Source of the DNA: Streptacidiphilus rugosus AM-16
Lineage (GTDB): Bacteria; Actinomycetota; Actinomycetes; Streptomycetales; Streptomycetaceae
DNA length: 64,000 bases
Assembly (NCBI RefSeq): GCF_000744655.1
Contig: NZ_JQMJ01000004.1
Span: 4,650,001 to 4,714,000, forward strand
Direction of reading: 5' to 3'
Every line of letters begins with the position of its first letter. Within the stretch, counting starts at the first letter, position 1. The notes below the pieces were generated by a model. The model made no database searches. It saw nothing but the letters and a program-made list of their open reading frames with translations, and was not told the origin of the DNA. The translations under genes and the position numbers were made by a program. Shown piece after piece: positions 45,994-54,957 of the stretch.

Positions 45994-47184
45994 ATGAACA
46001 AAATCGAGTCGGCTTCCCCTCCTGCTCCTTCTGCCCGCCCCCGCCGGTCGGTCGCCCGCATCGCGCTCACCGGCTTCTTCGCCCTGGACGGCTTCCTCTT
46101 CGCCGGCTGGGTCGTGCGCATCCCCGAGATCAAGGCCCAGGTCCACGCCTCGGCCGGGCTGCTCGGCCTCGCCCTGCTCTGCGTGTCGGCCGGCGCGGTC
46201 GCCGCCATGGGCCCGGTGGCGCGTCTGTGCGTGCGCCACGGCAACCACGCCGTCACCGTGGCCGCCTCGGTGCTGCTGTGCCTGTCGGTCGCGCTGCCGC
46301 CGCTGACGCACTCCGTGCTCGCGCTCGGCGGGGTGCTGCTGCTCTTCGGCGCGGGCTACGGCGCGATGAACGTCGGCATCAACAGCGCCGCCGTCGACTA
46401 CGTGGCCTCGGTCGGCCGGCCGATCATGCCCTCCTTCCACGCCGCCTACAGCATGGGCGGCCTGCTCGGCGCGACCGTCGGCGGCCTGCTGGCCCCGGTC
46501 CTGACGGCGACCCAGTACCTGGGCCTGCTCACCGTGGGCGGGCTGCTCGTCACCGCCTGGGCCGGAACGGCGCTGCTGCGCCACCCGGTCGCGCACGCCG
46601 CCGACCATGAGGGCGCGCCCGCCGCGGCCGACGCCGTACCGACCGGCGTGGGACTGCTGGTGCTGCTGCTGGGCGTGGTGGCGCTCTGCGACGCCTACGG
46701 CGAGGGGGCGATGGCCGACTGGGGCGCGCTCCACCTGCACCAGGACCTGCACGCCACCCCCGCCGTCGCCGCCGCGGGCTTCGCCGTCTACTCGCTCACC
46801 ATGACCATCGGGCGGCTCAGCGGCACCCGGCTCGTCGAGCGATTCGGACCGAGCCGGCTGCTGGTCGCGGGCGCGGCCGTGGCCTCGCTCGGCATGGTCG
46901 CCGCGGCCTTGAGCCCCACCCTGCCGCTCGCGCTGGCGGGCTTCCTGCTGGTCGGCCTCGGCCTGGCCAACATCTTCCCGCTGGCCATCGACCGGGCGGG
47001 CGCGCTGCGCGGACCGCGCGGCGTGGCGACGGCCTCCATGCTCGGCTTCGGCGGCATGGTGGCGGGTCCGCCGATCATCGGCTTCCTGGCCCAGGGCCTG
47101 GGGCTGCCCACGGCGCTGCTCTCGGTCGCCCTGCTGGTCGCCCTCGCGGGCGTGGCCGCCCTGGTGGTCAAGGCCCGCTCCTGA
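45994..47184 (+). CDS. MFS transporter
   Basis: A 396-residue protein with 12 predicted spans in two halves. Loop 2-3 motif region follows span 2 (AAMGPVARLCVRHGNHA), and the second half repeats the pattern (IGRLSGTRLVERFGPSRLL). It resembles FucP/NarK-type facilitators, so sugar or drug transport is possible. It is divergent from the ROK gene. ATG 45994 chosen; GTG 45985 lies exactly 6 nt after a TATTAT -10, so a leaderless start three codons earlier is a good alternative. Confidence 0.9.
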   Translation: MNKIESASPPAPSARPRRSVARIALTGFFALDGFLFAGWVVRIPEIKAQVHASAGLLGLALLCVSAGAVAAMGPVARLCVRHGNHAVTVAASVLLCLSVALPPLTHSVLALGGVLLLFGAGYGAMNVGINSAAVDYVASVGRPIMPSFHAAYSMGGLLGATVGGLLAPVLTATQYLGLLTVGGLLVTAWAGTALLRHPVAHAADHEGAPAAADAVPTGVGLLVLLLGVVALCDAYGEGAMADWGALHLHQDLHATPAVAAAGFAVYSLTMTIGRLSGTRLVERFGPSRLLVAGAAVASLGMVAAALSPTLPLALAGFLLVGLGLANIFPLAIDRAGALRGPRGVATASMLGFGGMVAGPPIIGFLAQGLGLPTALLSVALLVALAGVAALVVKARS

Positions 47185-47220
47185 CACGGGCCCTGACGCA
47201 CCGGGCGGCCCCCGCGTCGG

Positions 47221-47952
47221 CTACGCCGCCTGGGACGGCGTGGTCAGGCCGAGCACGCTGTCGGCCTTGGTGATCGCCTGGTGGTAGTAGCCGGTAGCGG
47301 CCTGCGGGTTGTCGCCGGCCACCTGGATGTACAGGTAGACGAAGGCCACCGTCGGGCTCAGCCTGTCGATCGCCAGATAGCCGTTGACCGGCACGCCCTG
47401 CACCGACGCGGTCATGTGCTTGGCCACCGACCCCGGACTGCCGAAGTCGACGTCGCCCAGCTTGAAGGCGATCGTCGTGGAGCCGGTGGGGATGTTCAGC
47501 TCCTTGCAGGTCTTCAGGGCGTTCACGGCGGTGGGGTAGTGCTGGTCCAGCACCGTCGAGGGCCGCGAGGAGAGGAACTCCCCGACGAACGGCCCGGTCT
47601 GGCCGCCGGTGAGGATCACCTGCTGGTCCTCGCCCTGCGACGGGCCCGAACTCGAGGACGGGGGCGCGGTCTGGTTCATCAGCTGCGTCAACTCGCTGCA
47701 GCCGCTCGCCAAACCGGTGTCGTTGGTCGGCGAAGCGCTGTCGCTGGGCTGGACGCTGAAGGAGGGTCCGAGGTCGTTCGCGGTCAGCAGCGCCGACTTG
47801 AGCTGGTCGGAGCTCGGCACCGCCGGGCCCGGCGAGGGGCTGCTCGTGCCGGTGGCGACGCCGATGGCCGCGTGAGTGGCTCCGGAGGAGCATCCGCTGA
47901 GGGCTACTGCGAGGGACAGGGCGGCTGCGACGCCCAGAAGCTGGATACGCAT
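47221..47952 (-). CDS. Putative lipoprotein, sensor-domain-like
   Basis: A 243-residue protein with a lipoprotein signal peptide (LLGVAAALSLAVALSGC, lipobox LSGC), a Ser/Pro/Thr-rich linker to about residue 48, and a domain of about 190 residues with two or three Cys (GLASGCSEL, LKTCKEL) and a final YLYIQVAGDNPQAATGYY. It resembles the extracytoplasmic sensor/PknH-like C-terminal fold seen in actinobacterial lipoproteins, but I cannot name it. It is convergent with the MFS gene; a GAGG motif precedes the ATG. Confidence 0.75.
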   Translation of the reverse strand: MRIQLLGVAAALSLAVALSGCSSGATHAAIGVATGTSSPSPGPAVPSSDQLKSALLTANDLGPSFSVQPSDSASPTNDTGLASGCSELTQLMNQTAPPSSSSGPSQGEDQQVILTGGQTGPFVGEFLSSRPSTVLDQHYPTAVNALKTCKELNIPTGSTTIAFKLGDVDFGSPGSVAKHMTASVQGVPVNGYLAIDRLSPTVAFVYLYIQVAGDNPQAATGYYHQAITKADSVLGLTTPSQAA

Positions 47953-48051
47953 GGAGCCTCCTCGAAGGCCGGGCGCACACCAATCCCTCTCACTGTGCCA
48001 TCCGGGTCCGGGACCCGCCTCCCGGAGCCCGCCGGCCCGGGGGCCGCCCGG

Positions 48052-48822
48052 CTACGGAACCGGGTCGGGGTCCGGAGGCAGGCGCAGGTCCCAGCCGATC
48101 AGGGCGACCAGCTCCTCGTGCGTGATGCCCTCGGGCACCGCGCGCGGCGGTGCGGAGCGGATGGGCGGCTGCCAGCCCTCGGCCTCGGTCCAGCGGCGGA
48201 CCGGCTTGGCGGGCGCGCCGGCGACCACGCTGTGGTCGGGAACGTGCCCGCGCACCACCGAGTTGGCCGCCACGACGACGTTGCGGCCGATGTCCGCGCC
48301 CGGCAGGATCACCGCGCCGGTGCCGATCCAGCTGCCCGCGCCGATCCGCACCGGCGCGTTGCGCGGCCACTGCTTGCCGATCGGCAGCTCGGGGTCGTCG
48401 TAGGAGTGGTTCTGGTCGCTGATGTAGACGCTCGGGCCGGTCCAGACGTGGTCCTCCAGCACGATCGACTCGTGCCCGACGATGTTGCTGTCCCTGCCGA
48501 TCACACAGCCGTCGCCGATCCGCACGACCGGCTCGGGACCGAGCCGCTGGCCCGGCGCGAAACCTGCCGAGATGGAGACCCGCTCGCCCACGATGCAGTA
48601 GCAACCCAGCGCGATGCCATGCTCGTTGAAGATCGAGCCCTGCGGGAAGGCGAGCTTGGTGAACGCCCCGATCTCGGCGAAGCGCAGCGGCCCCGGCTGC
48701 TCCGCGCTGATCGCGCCCGCCTCGCGCACCCACCCCCACCCCCGGTGGACCAGGCGCGACGCGAGACGGCGCGACCGCGTGCGGGCGGCGCTGCGTATGG
48801 TCTGGGCGAACGGCAACGGCAT
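48052..48822 (-). CDS. Hexapeptide-repeat (left-handed beta-helix) acyltransferase
   Basis: A 256-residue protein with the imperfect hexapeptide pattern of LbH enzymes (VRIGDGCVIGRDSNIVGH, IGAGSWIGTGAVILPGADIG, VAANSVVRG) between residues 60 and 215 and a catalytic-type His in ISDQNHSYDD. The final coil is VAGAPAKPVRRW. Such enzymes acetylate sugars or other alcohols with acetyl-CoA; the acceptor is not known. An N-terminal basic helix precedes the repeats. No partner glycosyl genes are adjacent. Confidence 0.87.
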   Translation of the reverse strand: MPLPFAQTIRSAARTRSRRLASRLVHRGWGWVREAGAISAEQPGPLRFAEIGAFTKLAFPQGSIFNEHGIALGCYCIVGERVSISAGFAPGQRLGPEPVVRIGDGCVIGRDSNIVGHESIVLEDHVWTGPSVYISDQNHSYDDPELPIGKQWPRNAPVRIGAGSWIGTGAVILPGADIGRNVVVAANSVVRGHVPDHSVVAGAPAKPVRRWTEAEGWQPPIRSAPPRAVPEGITHEELVALIGWDLRLPPDPDPVP

Positions 48823-48926
48823 GCGCCTACGTTAACCGGTCGGTAACCGTCCGACCGGCGGGGGTGGCACGACTCACGTCGGCGCGCTCGCCGAGCCGCC
48901 CACCCCGTGCTGTCAGCGCCCGGCCC

Positions 48927-49703
48927 TCACTCGCTCGCCCAGGCGGCCGGCCGGCGCTCCAGGAAGGAGAGCATGCCCTCGCGGGCCTCCTCGGAGCCGA
49001 ACAGCAGCGCGGACTGCGCCACCATCGACTCGCCGTCGCGCTCGAAGGAGCGCAGCACCTCCGCGGAGACCAGCCGCTTGGTCTCCGCGAGCCCCTGCGG
49101 ACTGGCCTTCCTGAAGGCCTCCAGCAGGCCGCCGAGGGCCTCCTTGGGGTCCTCGCAGGCCTCGGTGATCAAGCCGATCCGCTGTGCCTCGGCCGCGTGG
49201 AACACCGAGCCGGTCAGGTACCAGCGGGACGCGCCGCGCGGGTCCAGGCGCGGCAGCAGCGGCAGCGAGATCACCGCGGGCGCGAGGCCGAGCCGCACCT
49301 CGGTGAAGGCGAAGGTCGAGGCGGGACCCGCAAGGACGATGTCGCAGGCGCCGAGCAGACCCAGACCGCCCGCGCGCACGTGACCGTCCATGAGGGCGAT
49401 CACGGGCTTGGGCGACTCGAGCACGCTGCGCATCGCGGTCACCAGACGCCGCGGGTTGGCGGTCGGGTCGCCGCCGGTCGCCTCGGACAGGTCCGCGCCG
49501 GCGCAGAACGTGCCACCGGTGTGGGTGAGCACGACGACCCGGACGGCCGGGTCCTTGGCGGCGTCGGCCAGCCCCTGCTCCAGTTCCGCGACCAGCCGCG
49601 AGGAGAGGGCGTTGCGGTTGGCGGGAGAGTCGAGGGTGAGCGTGGCGACGCCGCGCTCGACGGCGTGGCGGACCAGCGGCTGCTGCGGCTCTTGGGCGGT
49701 CAT
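48927..49703 (-). CDS. Enoyl-CoA hydratase/isomerase family protein
   Basis: A 258-residue crotonase-fold protein. It has the CoA-binding NRNALSSRLVAEL region, the oxyanion motif FCAGADLSEATGG and the second in VRAGGLGLLGACDIVLAG. The catalytic Glu positions of ECH1 appear partly replaced (MDGHVRAGGLG; LAPAVIS), so the exact reaction is uncertain. The family hydrates enoyl-CoA in beta-oxidation. The ATG at 49703 has GGAAGGA upstream; the much longer open frame to 50744 is a shadow of the transporter gene. Confidence 0.9.
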   Translation of the reverse strand: MTAQEPQQPLVRHAVERGVATLTLDSPANRNALSSRLVAELEQGLADAAKDPAVRVVVLTHTGGTFCAGADLSEATGGDPTANPRRLVTAMRSVLESPKPVIALMDGHVRAGGLGLLGACDIVLAGPASTFAFTEVRLGLAPAVISLPLLPRLDPRGASRWYLTGSVFHAAEAQRIGLITEACEDPKEALGGLLEAFRKASPQGLAETKRLVSAEVLRSFERDGESMVAQSALLFGSEEAREGMLSFLERRPAAWASE

Positions 49704-49792
49704 CGGTGCGCGTCCTTCCGAGGGTGGGCGGCCACGACCCTGTGGCGGCGCTCCACAGCCTATGCAGCCGGTCAACCGTCCCGACACCGGAA

Positions 49793-51391
49793 CTACCCGA
49801 TGTCGCGCCGCCGCAGCCCGGCGAGACCCGCCCCGGTGAGCACCGCCGACAGCAGCGAGAGCCAGACCAGCGGGGCCGCGTGGAAGCTGCCGCCGGGAAG
49901 CCTGGGAACGTGGGTGAACGGCGTCAGGTCCAGCAGCCACTGGCCCGCGTCGAGCGCCGGACCGAGGTACGCGATGAACAGCAGCACGCCCAGCACGCCC
50001 CAGGCCGCGGACGTCCACTGCGGCCGCAGCCCGAACAGCGCGACGGCGGCCGCGGCGAACACCCAGACCGCGGGGAGCTGGACCAACGCGCCGACCAGCA
50101 GCTTTCCGGTCCAGCCCGCCGTGTCGCCGAGCGCGACGCCCGCGCCGAGACCGGCCGTCAGCCCGCCGGTCAGCAGCAGCACGGCGGAGCCGAGCAGCGG
50201 GTAGAGCAGGTGGCTGCCTGCCCAGGCGAGCCGGCCCACCCCGGTCGCCAGCACCGGTTCCGCGCGCCCCGAGGTCTCCTCGCCGCGCAGGCGCAGCGTC
50301 GTCTGCACCGCGTAGACGGCGGCGACCATGGCCAGCAGGTTCATCGCGGTGGCCAGGTAGGAGTCGACGACTCCGGTGCTGCCGCCCATCCGTTGCACGA
50401 TCTGCTCGACGTTGGCGCTGGTGGAGATCAGTTGCTTCACGCCCTGGCTGATGCCGCCGAGCATCGCCCCGCCCACGGCGAAGCCGAAGGTCCAGCCGAC
50501 CAGGCTGCCGCGCTGCAGTCGCCGGGCGAGTCCGGCGGCTCCGCGCAGCGAGGGCGCGGCGGCGGCCGGTCCCGGGCGCTGCGGCAGCAGGCCGCTGCCC
50601 AGGTCGCGGCGCCCGGCGAGCAGGTGGCCGAGGGCGAGCTGCACGGCCCCGGCGACGATCAGCAGCGCGACCAGCCACCAGGCGTTGTCGGCGTAGGGGC
50701 GCACCCGCTCGGCCCAGCCCAGCGGCGAGAGCCAGACGAGCCAACCGGGCCCCGTGTCCCCCGCCGCGTCGCCACTGGCGCGCAGCAGGAAGGCCAGTCC
50801 GAGCACCGCGCCGCCGATCCCGTTCGCGGCGCGGCCGGTACCGGTCAGCTGTGCGGCGACGGCCGCGACGCCGGTGAAGCAGAAGCCGCAGCCGAACAAC
50901 GCCGCGCCGAAGGCCAGCGAGCCCGCCACCTGCTGCCCGATCGCCAGCAGGATCACCGCGTTGACGCCGCCGACCAGCGCCGATGCGGTGACGGCCGCGC
51001 CGACTCCGGCCGCCAGCGGCGCGCTGCGCCCCACCGCCCCCGCGCCGATCAGCTCCAGCCGCCCGGACTCCTCCTCGGCGCGGGTGTGGCGGACCACGAG
51101 CAGGACGCAGAGCAGGCCGAGCAGCAGGCCGCCGAAGCCGAGCATCCGCCAGGCCGTCAGCGCCCCGGTGCTGCCCGTGTCGTAGACCGGGCCGTAAAGG
51201 GCGCGCAGCGAGCCGTTGCTGTTGATGCTCTGGGCGAGCTGTTCGCGCGAGGCGGCTGAGGGGTAGAGCTTGCCGAACGAGAGCGCGGTGCCCGCGATCG
51301 AGCCGACCAGGGCGTAGAGCCAGCAGGCCAGCATGATCCGGTCGCGGCGCAGCGCGAAGCGGAGCAGCTCCGGGGTACCCGCGAGGTTCAC
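49793..51391 (-). CDS. ABC exporter permease (polyketide-antibiotic exporter-like)
   Basis: A 532-residue membrane protein with about twelve predicted spans, two ABC-2-like halves (for example [17 protein letters not shown] and [16 protein letters not shown]). It starts [18 protein letters not shown]. Streptomycetes call the family polyketide antibiotic or tetronasin-type exporters. The start ATG overlaps the stop of the ATPase gene as ATGA (51388-51391). The divergent MarR gene 3 kb upstream controls the pair in all likelihood. Confidence 0.9.
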   Translation of the reverse strand: MNLAGTPELLRFALRRDRIMLACWLYALVGSIAGTALSFGKLYPSAASREQLAQSINSNGSLRALYGPVYDTGSTGALTAWRMLGFGGLLLGLLCVLLVVRHTRAEEESGRLELIGAGAVGRSAPLAAGVGAAVTASALVGGVNAVILLAIGQQVAGSLAFGAALFGCGFCFTGVAAVAAQLTGTGRAANGIGGAVLGLAFLLRASGDAAGDTGPGWLVWLSPLGWAERVRPYADNAWWLVALLIVAGAVQLALGHLLAGRRDLGSGLLPQRPGPAAAAPSLRGAAGLARRLQRGSLVGWTFGFAVGGAMLGGISQGVKQLISTSANVEQIVQRMGGSTGVVDSYLATAMNLLAMVAAVYAVQTTLRLRGEETSGRAEPVLATGVGRLAWAGSHLLYPLLGSAVLLLTGGLTAGLGAGVALGDTAGWTGKLLVGALVQLPAVWVFAAAAVALFGLRPQWTSAAWGVLGVLLFIAYLGPALDAGQWLLDLTPFTHVPRLPGGSFHAAPLVWLSLLSAVLTGAGLAGLRRRDIG

Positions 51392-52305
51392 GACGCCTCC
51401 CCGGCGGCGGACCCGGCGGGCTCCGCCTCGTAGTGGCGCAGGAACAGCTCCTCCAGGGTGGGCGGACGGCTCGTCAGCGAGCGGACGCCGACGGCGGTGA
51501 GCGCGCGGAGCAGGCCGTCCAGCTTGTCGGTCTCGACCTGACAGTGCAGCCGGACGCCCTCCAGCTCCACGTCGTGCAGGCCGGGCAGCGCGTCGAGGCC
51601 GGTCGGCGGTGCGGCGAGCTCGGCGGTCACGGAGGTGCGGGTGAGGTGACGCAGTTCGGCGAGGGTACCGGTCTCGACCGTGCGGCCGGCCCTGATGATG
51701 CTGACCCGGTCGCAGAGCGCCTCGACCTCGGAGAGGATGTGGCTGCTCAGCAGCACCGTCCGGCCCCGGTCCCGCTCCTCGGCGACGCAGCCGCGGAAGA
51801 CCTCCTCCATCAGCGGGTCGAGCCCCGAGGTGGGCTCGTCCAGGATGAGCAGTTCCGCGTCCGAGCAGAAGGCGGCGACCAGTGCGACCTTCTGCCGGTT
51901 GCCCTTGGAGTAGGTCTGGCCCTTCTTGGTCGGGTCGAGCTCGAAGCGTTCCAGCAGCTCGGCGCGGCGCCCCGGACGCTGCCCGTCACCACGCAGCCGC
52001 CCGAGCAGGTCGATCACCTCACCACCGCTGAGCCCGCGCCACAGGGTCACGTCACCGGGCACGTAGGCCAGGCGGCGGTGCAGCGCCACCGAGTCGCGCC
52101 AGGGATCGCCGTCCAGCAGCCGGGCCGTGCCGGAGTCGGCGCGGATCAGCCCGAGCAGCACCCGGATGGTGGTCGACTTGCCCGAGCCGTTCGGGCCGAG
52201 GAAACCGTGCACTTCTCCCTGCGCGACGCTGAGGTCCAGGCCGTCCAGGGCACGTGTCCGGCCGAAGGTCTTCACCAGGCCGGACACGTCGATCGCCGTC
52301 GTCAT
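51388..52305 (-). CDS. ABC exporter ATP-binding protein
   Basis: A 305-residue ATPase with Walker [10 protein letters not shown], Walker [14 protein letters not shown] and H-loop SSHILSE. The signature is YSKGNRQK in place of LSGGQ; the SKGxxQ form is usual in this exporter subfamily. The C-terminal 80 residues end [10 protein letters not shown]. The ATG start is 7 nt after a TAGCGT -10 on this strand (52313-52318), so the mRNA is predicted leaderless. Its promoter faces that of marR across a dyad. Confidence 0.93.
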   Translation of the reverse strand: MTTAIDVSGLVKTFGRTRALDGLDLSVAQGEVHGFLGPNGSGKSTTIRVLLGLIRADSGTARLLDGDPWRDSVALHRRLAYVPGDVTLWRGLSGGEVIDLLGRLRGDGQRPGRRAELLERFELDPTKKGQTYSKGNRQKVALVAAFCSDAELLILDEPTSGLDPLMEEVFRGCVAEERDRGRTVLLSSHILSEVEALCDRVSIIRAGRTVETGTLAELRHLTRTSVTAELAAPPTGLDALPGLHDVELEGVRLHCQVETDKLDGLLRALTAVGVRSLTSRPPTLEELFLRHYEAEPAGSAAGEAS

Positions 52306-52379
52306 GGCCCCGACGCTACACTCATTTCAGGAATTCGTGAATCTTCTGAAGACACTGACGCGAGGATAGGCTGGCGCCC
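52306..52379. promoter_or_regulatory. Divergent leaderless promoters over a MarR-type dyad
   Basis: Minus strand: -35 TTCACG (52336-52341) and -10 TAGCGT (52313-52318), 7 nt before the ATPase ATG. Plus strand: -35 TTCTGA (52344-52349) and -10 TAGGCT (52367-52372), 7 nt before the marR ATG. The dyad TTCAG/CTGAA (52326-52330, 52346-52350) with inner ATTC/GAAT (52333-52336, 52339-52342) covers both -35 boxes, so one bound MarR dimer would block both. Confidence 0.6.
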
Positions 52380-52928
52380 ATGGCGACACGGACACCACCG
52401 GAGGACGAGGCGCTGCGTTCGTACATCGAGCGTTTCTCCCAGGTGCTGACCGACAGCGGTTTTCCGCGGATGCCCGCCCGCGTCTTCGTCGCGCTGATGA
52501 CGGCCGACAGCGGCCGGCTCACTGCGGCGGAGCTCGCCGAACGGCTGCTCATCAGCCCCGCCGCCGTGTCCGGCGCGGTGCGCTACCTCGGCCAGCTCAA
52601 CCTGGTCGGCCGCGAGCGCGATCCCGGCTCGCGCCGGGACCGCTACCTCGTCTTCGACGAGGTGTGGCGCGAGGCCATGCTCCAGCGCGACGCCGTGCTC
52701 AGCCGCTGGGAGAGCGCCCTGACCGAGGGCATCAGGCTGCTCGGCGCCGACTCCCCCGCGAGTGCCCGACTGGACGAGTCACGCCAGTTCTTCGCCTTCC
52801 TGCGCCGCGAGATGCCCTCCCTGCTGGAGCGGTACCACCGCGAGCGCGAGGAGACCGCGGCGGCGGAGGCCGTGACAGCGGCGACGGATCAGCTGAGCCA
52901 GCCGGGACGGACCAGACCCGACTCGTAG
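52380..52928 (+). CDS. MarR/GbsR-like transcriptional regulator
   Basis: A 182-residue winged-helix protein. The helix-turn-helix is TAAELAERLLISPAAVSGAV with the wing RERDPGSRRDRYLVFD; helices for dimerisation follow. The long C-terminal helical extension is of the GbsR/MarR type. It should repress its own gene and the divergent exporter and be released by a ligand or the exported drug. Its last 40 nt overlap the 3' end of the convergent response regulator gene. Confidence 0.9.
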   Translation: MATRTPPEDEALRSYIERFSQVLTDSGFPRMPARVFVALMTADSGRLTAAELAERLLISPAAVSGAVRYLGQLNLVGRERDPGSRRDRYLVFDEVWREAMLQRDAVLSRWESALTEGIRLLGADSPASARLDESRQFFAFLRREMPSLLERYHREREETAAAEAVTAATDQLSQPGRTRPDS

Positions 52929-53554
52929 GCCAGCACCACCAACTGCGCCCGGTCGCGGGCGCCCAGCTTCACCATCGCCCGGCTCACGTGCGTCTTGGCG
53001 GTCAGCGGACTGACCACGAGACGGCCGGCGATCTCCTCGTTGGTCAGGCCGAGACCCACCAGGGCCAGCACCTCCCGCTCGCGGTCCGTCAGCCGCGCGA
53101 GAGAGGCGGGCTGCTCGGGCTCCTTGGACCGCGCGGCGAACTCCGCGATCAGGCGTCGGGTGACACCCGGCGAGAGCAGCCCGTCCCCGGCGTGGGCGGC
53201 GCGGACCGCGCGGACCAGTTCGGCGGGCTCGGTGTCCTTCACCAGAAACCCGGCGGCGCCCGCCCGGAGCGCGTCGAAGACGTACTCGTCCATCTCGAAG
53301 GTGGTCAGCACCACCACCTTGACCTCGGCGAGGGCCGGGTCGGCGCAGATCCTGCGGGTGGCCTCCAAGCCGTCCAGCTCGGGCATGCGGATGTCCATCA
53401 GCACGACGTCGGGCATCAGTTCGCGTGCCCGTTCGACCGCCTGGAGCCCGTTGTCGGCCTCGGCCACGACGGTGATGTCCGCCTGGGCGTCGAGGAGCGC
53501 CCTGAACCCGGCCCTGACCAGTTGCTGGTCGTCGGCGAGCAGTACCGAGATCAT
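52889..53554 (-). CDS. NarL/LuxR-type response regulator
   Basis: A 221-residue response regulator. The receiver domain has VLLADDQQLV, phosphoacceptor Asp in VVLMDIRMPELDG near residue 54 and Lys in FLVKDTEP. The LuxR domain is LTDREREVLALVGLGLTNEE to LTAKTHVSRAMVKLGARDRA. Its gene starts with an ATGA overlap with the histidine kinase upstream (53551-53554), so kinase and regulator are made as a pair. The 3' end overlaps marR by 40 nt tail to tail. Confidence 0.93.
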   Translation of the reverse strand: MISVLLADDQQLVRAGFRALLDAQADITVVAEADNGLQAVERARELMPDVVLMDIRMPELDGLEATRRICADPALAEVKVVVLTTFEMDEYVFDALRAGAAGFLVKDTEPAELVRAVRAAHAGDGLLSPGVTRRLIAEFAARSKEPEQPASLARLTDREREVLALVGLGLTNEEIAGRLVVSPLTAKTHVSRAMVKLGARDRAQLVVLAYESGLVRPGWLS

Positions 53555-54750
53555 CGTCGGGTCCTCATGTCATGGGCGTCATGGGTGTCATGGGCGAGGG
53601 GCAGCCGGGCGTCGACCAGGAAGCCGCCGTCCGGCGCGGGCCCGGCCTCGACGCCGCCGCCGAGCGCCCCGGCCCGCTCCCGCATGCCGATCAGCCCCGC
53701 CCCGCTGCCGCCCGCCCGCGGCCCGCCGGCGACCGAGGCGGGCCCGGGATCGCGGACGGTGACCTCCAGCCGGTCCGGCCGGTAGTCCAGGGTGACCTCG
53801 GCGCTGCGGGCGGAGGAGTGGCGGATCACGTTGGTCAGCGCCTCCTGCACGATCCGGAACGCGGCGAGCTCGACGCCGGACGGCAGCGCGCGCGGCAGCC
53901 CGGTCCGGGAGACCTGCACGGTGAGACCCGCGACGGCGGCCTGCCGCACGAGTTCGTCGACACGGCCGAGATCAGGCGCGGGACTGCGCGGCGCGGCGGC
54001 GTCGGCGGCCGGGCCCGTCGTGGCGGCCGTGGCGGCCGTCCCGGTGCGGAGCGAGCCGAGCACCTGGCGGACCTCGCCGAGCGCCTCCTTGCTGGTGTCC
54101 TTGATCGTGCGCAGCGCGGTGCGGGCCTGGTCAGGATCGTCGTCGATCAGCTCCAGCGCCACCCCGGCCTGCACGTTGATCAGCGAGATGCTGTGGGCGA
54201 GCACGTCGTGCAGCTCGCGCGCGATGGCCAGCCGCTGCTCGTCCGCGATCCGCGCCTCGCGCTCGGCGCGGGCGATCCTGGCATGGCGGCGCTGCTCGAT
54301 GCGCATCCGCGCGATCTCGGCTCCGCCGACCACGACCAGCAGCCAGGCCAGCAGCCCGAGCTCCGCCTGCCAGCTGAGCCGGTGCGTGAACGCGTTGACG
54401 ACGACGTGGGCGAGGTAGAGCGTCCCCATGCTGATCGCGGCCGCGCGCCTCCGTCCGGCGACCACGGCGTTCACGTAGGCGAGGACGACGCTGAGCACGA
54501 TCGGGCCGTAGGGGTAGCCGAGCAGCAGGTACACGCCGGCGACGGCGGTGGTCCCGATGCAGACCTGGAGCGGCCAGTGCCGTCGCGCGACGAGCAGCGC
54601 GGGCCCGAGCAGCAGGAGCGCGTACCCGACGCCGTCCAGCGGCCGGTGCACGGCATGCTGGTGCGCGGCCGTCGCCCGCGTCCCCATCACCTGGACGAAC
54701 CCCACGACGACCGCCGCGAACACCGGCCCTCCGCGCCTCCGCGATCTCAT
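53551..54750 (-). CDS. Sensor histidine kinase, HisKA_3/DesK-like
   Basis: A 399-residue kinase with five or six N-terminal spans, a charged linker, the HisKA_3 phosphoacceptor in IARELHDVLAHSISLINVQA, and an HATPase with N-box QEALTNVIRHSS and G-box GSGAGLIGMRERAG. The last residues (HDTHDAHDM) come from a short tandem repeat of GTCATGGGCGTCATGG. The signal is unknown; such kinases sense membrane or envelope state. ATG 54750 chosen because a TACGGT -10 lies 6 nt upstream (leaderless); the frame open further upstream has no support. Confidence 0.92.
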   Translation of the reverse strand: MRSRRRGGPVFAAVVVGFVQVMGTRATAAHQHAVHRPLDGVGYALLLLGPALLVARRHWPLQVCIGTTAVAGVYLLLGYPYGPIVLSVVLAYVNAVVAGRRRAAAISMGTLYLAHVVVNAFTHRLSWQAELGLLAWLLVVVGGAEIARMRIEQRRHARIARAEREARIADEQRLAIARELHDVLAHSISLINVQAGVALELIDDDPDQARTALRTIKDTSKEALGEVRQVLGSLRTGTAATAATTGPAADAAAPRSPAPDLGRVDELVRQAAVAGLTVQVSRTGLPRALPSGVELAAFRIVQEALTNVIRHSSARSAEVTLDYRPDRLEVTVRDPGPASVAGGPRAGGSGAGLIGMRERAGALGGGVEAGPAPDGGFLVDARLPLAHDTHDAHDMRTRR

Positions 54751-54835
54751 ACCTGCACCGTAGGCCAGCGGGCCCGGCCATGCCGTCGCCTCGAAGTCGT
54801 CCCCGCCCCTACTCCCAGGGGAGTACGGCGGCCCG

Positions 54836-54948
54836 TCAGGGGCGCGGGGAAGCCACCCTGTGCGGACGGCCCTGCGCGATGAGGACCATCTGCTCACGAG
54901 TGGCTTGTCGCGCAGGCAGTTCATCGAGCAGAGCCTCGCGCCCCCGGG
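54836..54948. repeat. Intergenic inverted-repeat element, copy C
   Basis: The 207-nt gap between two genes holds CAGGGGCGCGGGGAAGCCACC and, in inverted relation, AGTGGCTTGTCGCGCAGG and AGCAGAGCCTCGCGCCCC. The last 18 nt (54927-54944) are identical to 7673-7690 on the other strand, and GTGGCTTGTCGCGC is also shared. A palindromic stretch (CCCAGGGGAGTACGG) precedes it. Confidence 0.6.
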
Positions 54949-54957
54949 TGGATGGGG

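Noticed and set aside
51388..52305. ABC ATPase inactivated because it lacks LSGGQ.
   Set aside because: YSKGNRQK is within the normal range for this exporter subfamily, and the Walker motifs and H-loop are intact.
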